Source: Pseudomonas gingeri (GTDB taxonomy: Bacteria; Pseudomonadota; Gammaproteobacteria; Pseudomonadales; Pseudomonadaceae). From it: a DNA stretch of 64,000 nt. Below the pieces are notes generated by a model that was not told where the DNA came from, did not search any database, and saw nothing but the letters and a program-made list of their open reading frames with translations. The stretch covers positions 62,001 through 126,000 of the forward strand of contig NZ_JACAPR010000026.1 in NCBI RefSeq assembly GCF_013385635.1, read 5' to 3'. Position 1 is the first letter of the stretch, and each line of letters begins with the position of its first letter. This document shows positions 58,775-64,000 of this stretch, in pieces. A program made the translations under genes and the position numbers.

Positions 58775-59008
58775 TCAGATAACCCGCCCCGGAGCGCGGC
58801 GGCCGAAAGTTCTCTTGAACGACAGCGCGATCAGCGTGCCGTTTTTTCCCGGCAGCAGCAGGTCGGGAGTCGGAGTGCGGGCGTTGTGTCGTACCGGCAC
58901 GGGGCGATCGACTTCGGTGCCCACGGGTTGGCCCTTGGCACTCAGGGCCACGGTGCTGAGGCCGGCAATGATCAATGGAAACAACAGTCGTTGTCTGAAA
59001 GTGGCCAT
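58775..59008 (-). CDS. Small secreted protein
   Basis: The 77-residue product starts MATFRQRLLFPLIIAGLSTV with a signal peptide ending near LSAKG. The mature part is short and basic (KNGTLIALSFKRTFGRRAPG). AGGAG precedes ATG 59008. It lies downstream of the sensor kinase side in reverse. The function is unknown. Confidence 0.55.
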   Translation of the reverse strand: MATFRQRLLFPLIIAGLSTVALSAKGQPVGTEVDRPVPVRHNARTPTPDLLLPGKNGTLIALSFKRTFGRRAPGRVI

Positions 59009-59122
59009 GGTGCACACTCCTGCCTGGGTTGAAGGAGAGCCTCCATGCCCTGTCGATAGAAGCAGGGTAGCGACGGCCAGCCGGCATCGCTGTAACGGGC
59101 TGTAACGCGGCTTGCTATCGTC

Positions 59123-60418
59123 TCAGGCAGGCCTGAGCGGCAGGATCAGGCTGAAGCGTGCGCCACCCAATGGACCACGGGACACCGACAGCTCGCCACG
59201 ATGCCAGTGTGCCGCCCGTTGCGCCAGCGCCAGCCCAAGGCCGAACCCGCCCGGCTGTTCGAGACCGGTCGACAGCCGCACAAAGGGCTCGAAGATTTTC
59301 TCCCGGTCCTCGGCGAGGATGCCTGGGCCATCATCGTCGACATGCAGGATCAGCTGGTTCTCACCCTGGCGCAGGACACTGATGCGCACATGGGAGCGGG
59401 CATAGGCCACGGCATTGCCGAGCAGGTTGCGCACGATCAGGTGCAGCAGGGCGCTGTCGCCAATCAGTTCGAGTTCCGGTGGATCGGTTTCCAGTTCCAG
59501 GCGGTGCTGGTTGCCGTCGAGCAGGGCGAATTCGTTCTGCAGCCAGCTCTGGATCACGATCGGTTCATTGTTCAAGTTGGCCGGTGCACCGGCCAGCTTG
59601 GCAAAGGTCAGGCTGGCGCGGACCAGCGACTCCAGTTCTTCGATATCGATCTGCAAGCGTTCCTGCAGACGCTTGCGGGTGGCTTCGTCTTCGCTGCGGG
59701 TCAACAGCACCAGGGCGAAGCGCAGCCGTGCCAGCGGTGTGCGCAATTCGTGGGACACCGCCTGGGACACTTCCTTGTGCCGCTCGCTCATGGCGGCGAT
59801 ATCCTGGGCATGCTGCTGCAGGGTCAGCAGTAACGGTCGCCATTCCTTGCCGACCGGGGGCAGGGTGACGGTGGGCGTGCGAACCATGCCCGCGAGACAG
59901 GCGGTGAGGGCGGTCATGTCGCGCTGGTGCTGGCGTCGGCGCCGCCAACCCACGCCCAGGAACACCATGACCGGCGCACCCGCGGCGCAGGCGGTAAACC
60001 AGTAGATCGGTGTGATGAAAAAATCATCGAGCGAAGCGCTGACCCACATGGGGCCGAACTGGATCAGCGTCTCGTCGTCCAGCGGGTAATAGGCGATCTC
60101 TTCATCAACATCCTGCACGGCTTCGTGGTGTTCGAGCATGGTGTCCGCCTCCGGCGGCACGTCGATGCTGTCGCGCTCCACCAGCTTCACCGGGTACTGG
60201 AAGTGCTGGCGCAGGGCATCGAGCCTGACCTCGCGCTGTTTGGCCGACAACGGCTTGAGCTGCTGCGCGATCAGATAGCCGGGACCGGTCATCAGGCGCC
60301 GGAAACTGGCCTCGCTGACCGCCACCGAAGCGCCGGCCGACAGCCACAGCAGGTACAGGGTCAACGCGGTCCATGACACGCCGAGGACGACGGCCATCCA
60401 ACGCCGGAGTTCAAACAT
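59123..60418 (-). CDS. Sensor histidine kinase (RstB-like)
   Basis: The 431-residue product has two membrane segments (7-30 and about 135-158) around a periplasmic domain. HisKA has QAVSHELRTPLARLRFALVL and the ATPase NLLGNAVAYARSHV, DDDGPGI and GFGLGLALAQRAAHWH. The order and sequence style are RstB-like. It overlaps the response regulator gene by eight bases. Confidence 0.88.
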   Translation of the reverse strand: MFELRRWMAVVLGVSWTALTLYLLWLSAGASVAVSEASFRRLMTGPGYLIAQQLKPLSAKQREVRLDALRQHFQYPVKLVERDSIDVPPEADTMLEHHEAVQDVDEEIAYYPLDDETLIQFGPMWVSASLDDFFITPIYWFTACAAGAPVMVFLGVGWRRRRQHQRDMTALTACLAGMVRTPTVTLPPVGKEWRPLLLTLQQHAQDIAAMSERHKEVSQAVSHELRTPLARLRFALVLLTRSEDEATRKRLQERLQIDIEELESLVRASLTFAKLAGAPANLNNEPIVIQSWLQNEFALLDGNQHRLELETDPPELELIGDSALLHLIVRNLLGNAVAYARSHVRISVLRQGENQLILHVDDDGPGILAEDREKIFEPFVRLSTGLEQPGGFGLGLALAQRAAHWHRGELSVSRGPLGGARFSLILPLRPA

Positions 60419-61115
60419 GGCTCGATCCGGTATGACTCGGCTCGATCTCGACGAACAGGTAGCCCTGGGCGGGAACGGTCTGGATGGTCACCGGACAGGC
60501 CAGGCCGGCCAGCTTCTTGCGCAGCCGCGACACGCGCATGTCGATCGACCGGTTCAGTCCGTCGTACTCGAGGCCACGCAGTTGCTGAAGGAGCTTTTCC
60601 CGGGTCAGCGGCACGCCCGGCTGGCGCGAGAAGATATCCAGCAGTTCGAACTCGCTGGCGGAAAACGACAAGGCGGTTTCGTTGAGCCAGGCCCGACGGT
60701 TTTTCGTATCCAGTTTGAATGCACCGAACTCATAGCCCATCGGTGGTGCCTGGCGATGGCGTCGCAGCAGGGCGCGAATGCGGGCCAGCAGCAACAGCGG
60801 GTCGATCGGCTTGACCACATAGTCGTCGGCGCCGACATCGAAGCCGACCAACTGCTCGGTGTTTTCATCCAGCGCGGTCATCATCAGGATCAGCCCCGGG
60901 TACTCGGCGCGGATTTCCCGGCAGAGGCTGAAACCGTCGAGGCCGGGAAGCATGACGTCGAGGATAAGCAGCGCCGGCTGCTCCTCACGGATACGTCGGG
61001 CGGCCTGGTCGCCGCGGTGCTCGATGGACACGTCAAAGCCCTCGGAGCGCAGGAACTCCGCCGTGAGCTGAGCCAGGGGGCGATCGTCTTCGATCAGCAG
61101 CAGCGTATCTGACAT
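60411..61115 (-). CDS. Response regulator, OmpR/RstA family
   Basis: The 234-residue product has the receiver (LLLIEDDRPLAQL, ALLILDVMLPGLDG with phospho-Asp, ADDYVVKPIDP) and a winged-helix output domain (LTREKLLQQLRGLEYDGLNR, then SIDMRVSRLRKKL). It is cotranscribed with the kinase. It is divergent from the second ABC system, 198 bases away, and could regulate it. Confidence 0.9.
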   Translation of the reverse strand: MSDTLLLIEDDRPLAQLTAEFLRSEGFDVSIEHRGDQAARRIREEQPALLILDVMLPGLDGFSLCREIRAEYPGLILMMTALDENTEQLVGFDVGADDYVVKPIDPLLLLARIRALLRRHRQAPPMGYEFGAFKLDTKNRRAWLNETALSFSASEFELLDIFSRQPGVPLTREKLLQQLRGLEYDGLNRSIDMRVSRLRKKLAGLACPVTIQTVPAQGYLFVEIEPSHTGSSHV

Positions 61116-61253
61116 GGTGGGCAAGGTCGTCGGGTGTCGGGAAGCAGGCGCGGCTCGAAGGGCTGAGCACGGTGGGAAATGTAACACAGTGATGACAACG
61201 TCATATCGTTCAGCCGCGGTTGGGGTGGGCTGTGCAATTCTGCCCCGAAAATG

Positions 61254-61268
61254 ACATGAATTTCATGT
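61254..61268. promoter_or_regulatory. Perfect 15-bp palindrome upstream of the permease gene
   Basis: ACATGAA-T-TTCATGT is fully symmetric and lies 45 bases before the permease start in the interval shared with the response-regulator gene. It is a likely regulator site for one or both directions. Confidence 0.5.
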
Positions 61269-61312
61269 GGCTGGTCTAGTCTCCCTTCGGAACATTGCTG
61301 GAATCACTGACT

Positions 61313-63061
61313 ATGAACAAGGTATTTCGTCACTACATTCCAGCCAGCACCCGACGCCTGCTGCCTAATCGTTGGGACCTGATGGCCATGCCACTGGTGG
61401 TCGGCTTCCTGCTGTTCCTGTCGATCGGCGCGCGGGAAACCTGGGCGCCGATTTCCACCTTGCAGAGCCAGGTGATCTCCCTCGATCCGGCCAACCTGCC
61501 GGAATACGCGATCCGCACCACCCTGCGCATGCTCGCGGCCATGGTCGCGGCGCTGGTTTTCACCTTTATCTACGGGACCCTGGCCGCCAAGAGCCGGCGC
61601 GCGGAAAAGCTCCTGGTGCCGGTGCTCGACATCCTGCAATCGGTGCCGGTGCTGGGCTACATCTCCTTTACCGTTACCTTCTTCCTCCTGTTGTTCCCCG
61701 GGCGCGTGCTGGGGGCGGAGTGTGCGGCGATCTTCGCGATCTTCACCAGCCAGGCCTGGAACATGACGTTCAGCTTCTACCAGTCGCTGCGCATGCTGCC
61801 CCGCGACCTGCAAGAGGTGTCCAGCAGCCTGCAACTGTCCGGCTGGCAGAAGTTCTGGAAGCTCGATGTACCCTTCGCCATCCCCGGATTGGTATGGAAC
61901 ATGATGATGAGCATGTCCGGCGGCTGGTTCTTCGTGGTTGCCTCGGAAGCCATCACCGTCGGCGACAAGACCATCACGCTGCCGGGGATCGGTTCGTACC
62001 TGGCGCTGGCCATCGACCAGCGCGACCTCTCGGCGGTGGGCTACGTGATCCTGGCGATGATCGTGGTGATCCTGATCTACGACCAGTTCCTGTTCCGGCC
62101 GCTGGTGGCCTGGGCGGACAAGTTCCGCATGGAGGACACCTCGTCCCAGGGCGGCGCGCCCGAATCCTGGGTGTTGCGGCTGATCCAGCGGACACGGGTG
62201 ATCCAGCGCCTGATTCGCCCGGTGGTGCGTGCCGTCACCCGGCTCGGGCATTTGCGCCTGAGCCTGAACCTGCCCCGCAGCCATGCTGGGGCCGAGTCGG
62301 CCAACCCGACGGCCTCGCGGGTGATCGACTGGGTCTGGGGCGCCTGTATCGGCGCGCTGACGCTCTATGCGCTGTACCACATCGTGCTGTATGTCAGCAG
62401 CGAAGTGACCCTCGGCGATGTCGGCCATGTACTTGGCCTGGGCCTGATCACGCTGCTGCGGGTGGTGCTGCTGATCGCCGTTGCCTCGCTGATCTGGGTG
62501 CCGCTGGGGGTGATGATCGGCCTGCGTCCGCACCTGGCGGAGAAGATCCAGCCGCTGGCGCAGTTTCTCGCCGCGTTTCCGGCGAACCTGCTGTTCCCGG
62601 TGTTTGTCATCGTGATCCTGCACTTCCAGCTGAACCCGGACATCTGGCTCAGCCCGTTGATCGTGCTGGGCACCCAGTGGTACATCCTGTTCAACGTGAT
62701 CGCCGGGGCCAGCGCCTTTCCCAATGACTTTCGCGAAGCCGCGGCGAACTTCCATATCCGTGGCTGGCAGTGGTGGCGCAAGGTCATGCTGCCGGGCATT
62801 TTCCCCTACTACGTGACCGGCGCGATCACCGCCTCCGGTGGCGCCTGGAACGCCAGCATCGTTTCCGAGTTCGTCTCCTGGGGCCAGGACAAGGTGGTCG
62901 CCCATGGCCTGGGCGCGTATATCGCCCAGACCACCGCGGCCGGCGACTTCCCGAAAATCACTCTCGGGGTGGTGGTCATGTCGTTGTTCGTCGTGCTGTT
63001 CAATCGTCTGGTCTGGCGGCCGATGTACGCCATTGCCGAAAACAAACTCCGTATGAATTAA
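61313..63061 (+). CDS. Fused double ABC permease (NitT/TauT type)
   Basis: The 582-residue product has two complete permease domains in tandem, each with its ATPase-docking loop: LQLSGWQKFWKLDVPFAIPG in the first half and FHIRGWQWWRKVMLPGIFPY in the second. A linker of about 70 residues joins them. One polypeptide thus replaces a permease dimer. It pairs with the ATPase gene 14 bases downstream. No binding protein is visible inside the window. Confidence 0.86.
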   Translation: MNKVFRHYIPASTRRLLPNRWDLMAMPLVVGFLLFLSIGARETWAPISTLQSQVISLDPANLPEYAIRTTLRMLAAMVAALVFTFIYGTLAAKSRRAEKLLVPVLDILQSVPVLGYISFTVTFFLLLFPGRVLGAECAAIFAIFTSQAWNMTFSFYQSLRMLPRDLQEVSSSLQLSGWQKFWKLDVPFAIPGLVWNMMMSMSGGWFFVVASEAITVGDKTITLPGIGSYLALAIDQRDLSAVGYVILAMIVVILIYDQFLFRPLVAWADKFRMEDTSSQGGAPESWVLRLIQRTRVIQRLIRPVVRAVTRLGHLRLSLNLPRSHAGAESANPTASRVIDWVWGACIGALTLYALYHIVLYVSSEVTLGDVGHVLGLGLITLLRVVLLIAVASLIWVPLGVMIGLRPHLAEKIQPLAQFLAAFPANLLFPVFVIVILHFQLNPDIWLSPLIVLGTQWYILFNVIAGASAFPNDFREAAANFHIRGWQWWRKVMLPGIFPYYVTGAITASGGAWNASIVSEFVSWGQDKVVAHGLGAYIAQTTAAGDFPKITLGVVVMSLFVVLFNRLVWRPMYAIAENKLRMN

Positions 63062-63075
63062 CCTGGGTCGGTCTC

Positions 63076-64000
63076 ATGAATAGTCATACCGAATACACCA
63101 GCGCTGCCCGCGAAATCTACTCGCTGAGCAACGTGAACAAGGGCTTTGGCAAGGGCAAGGACGAGCGACAAGTGCTCAGCGAGGTTGACCTGAGTCTGCA
63201 TGAAGGCGAAATCGTCGGTCTGCTGGGCCGCTCCGGCTCGGGCAAGTCGACGCTGCTGCGGATCATTGCCGGCCTGATCCAGCCGACCTCCGGCGAGGTG
63301 CTCTACAACGGCACGCCCCTGACCGGGCCGGCGAAGGGCGTGGCCATGGTGTTCCAGACCTTCGCCCTGTTCCCCTGGCTGACGGTGCTGGAAAACGTCG
63401 AGGCGGGCTTGCAGGCGTTGCAGGTCGAGCCCAAGGAAGCACGCAAGCGGGCCCTGGCGGCCATCGATCTGATCGGGCTCGACGGTTTTGAAAACGCCTA
63501 CCCGCGTGAATTGTCCGGTGGCATGCGCCAGCGCGTGGGCTTTGCTCGCGGGCTGGTGGTCAACCCGACGCTGTTGCTGATGGACGAACCGTTTTCCGCC
63601 CTCGATGTGCTCACTGCGGAAAACCTGCGCACCGACCTGCTGGAACTGTGGAGCGGGGCGCAACTGCCGATCAAGTCGATCCTGATCGTCACCCACAACA
63701 TCGAGGAAGCGGTGCTGATGTGCGACCGCATCATGGTGCTGTCCTCCAACCCCGGGCGGGTCGTGGCGCAGATCAAGGTGCCCTTTGCCCATCCTCGCAA
63801 TCGCCTGGACCCGATCTTTCGCAAGATGGTCGATGATATCTATGCGCTGATGACCGACCGACGCAGTGCCGACGCCCGTACCGGCAAGGCCGAATTGCAA
63901 CTGGGCAGTCGCTTGCAGGAAGTGCCGACCAACCTGATGGCCGGCCTGATCGAGGCGCTGGCGGCCGAGCCCTACCACGGCCGGGCAGGCTTGCCGAACG
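63076..64000 (+). CDS. ABC transporter ATP-binding protein with C-terminal extension, partial
   Basis: The reading frame stays open from ATG 63076 to the edge (308 codons). It starts MNSHTEYTSAAREIYSLSNV. Walker A is GRSGSGKST, Q-loop MVFQTFALFPW, signature ELSGGMRQR, Walker B LLLMDEPFSALD. The part after about residue 260 (SRLQEVPTNLMAGLIEALAA) begins an AAA-associated C-terminal domain. It energises the double permease. Confidence 0.9.
   Translation, partial: MNSHTEYTSAAREIYSLSNVNKGFGKGKDERQVLSEVDLSLHEGEIVGLLGRSGSGKSTLLRIIAGLIQPTSGEVLYNGTPLTGPAKGVAMVFQTFALFPWLTVLENVEAGLQALQVEPKEARKRALAAIDLIGLDGFENAYPRELSGGMRQRVGFARGLVVNPTLLLMDEPFSALDVLTAENLRTDLLELWSGAQLPIKSILIVTHNIEEAVLMCDRIMVLSSNPGRVVAQIKVPFAHPRNRLDPIFRKMVDDIYALMTDRRSADARTGKAELQLGSRLQEVPTNLMAGLIEALAAEPYHGRAGLPN

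Noticed and set aside
61304..62905. 533-codon open frame antisense to the double permease
   Set aside because: It is rich in His, Gln, Asp and Arg, typical for the complement of hydrophobic permease codons.
1..64000. CRISPR array or insertion sequence
   Set aside because: I found no regularly spaced repeats with spacers and no transposase-like ORF in the window.

Overview
The window comes from a Pseudomonas of the P. fluorescens group, inferred from GC-rich codon use, Pseudomonas-type phage regulators, a serine tRNA fragment of Pseudomonas type, and the typical gene repertoire of the right half. It splits into a mobile part (1 to about 39,751) and what looks like chromosomal backbone with small accessory insertions (about 39,790 to 64,000).

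The prophage occupies 1 to about 32.1 kb. The leftward arm (1-2830, minus strand) carries an HD phosphohydrolase cut by the window edge, small unknown proteins, a PrtN-type activator and a KilAC-like protein. A divergent switch follows: an S24/LexA-fold repressor (2907-3656) facing a Cro-like HTH protein (3757-3981). Perfect CACG-N3-CGTG palindromes lie in the -35/-10 spacers of both the Cro-side promoter and the promoter of the prtN operon, so one repressor probably holds both arms off. Rightward come a CII-family regulator, a zinc-finger protein, a Toprim/VapE primase-helicase, a possible Q-like antiterminator, a structured non-coding stretch, a holin, a candidate cos region, and then a lambda-like head module (Nu1, A, W, portal, protease with nested scaffold, D, E, attachment protein, Z). 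A P2-like contractile tail module follows (V, W, J, I, fibre, fibre chaperone, FI, FII, E with E' in another frame, T, U, X, D). Lysis genes are a GH19 endolysin and nested Rz/Rz1. The phage is thus a mosaic of a lambda-type head and a P2-type tail.

The cargo region (30.6-39.5 kb) starts with a small reverse-strand gene inserted at the spanin 3' end, bracketed by a 68-bp exact direct repeat. Next is a D12 DNA adenine methylase under a LexA-type box. Then comes an AT-richer block with a single-gene Toprim protein and an overlapping AAA-ATPase/Toprim pair, probably anti-phage defence. Last is a pair of exported DUF1254/DUF1214 proteins. Degenerate palindromic repeats sit at most cassette junctions. 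The right border is a 56-nt 3' fragment of tRNA-Ser(TGA) starting in the anticodon loop, followed by the tRNA's own terminator. The intact tRNA and integrase should therefore lie left of the window.

Right of the border are a structured C4-like RNA element, a type II toxin-antitoxin pair, an HTH protein, a GlpQ-like phosphodiesterase, a tyrosinase next to a methyltransferase, an alpha/beta hydrolase, a LysR regulator beside an epimerase, a GH8 glucanase and a hybrid histidine kinase. Then follow an AraC-regulated cluster (AhpD-like protein, acyl-CoA-dehydrogenase-like flavoprotein, NitT/TauT-type ABC importer with a Tat signal), an RstAB-like two-component system, and a second NitT/TauT-type ABC system with a fused double permease whose ATPase runs off the right edge.
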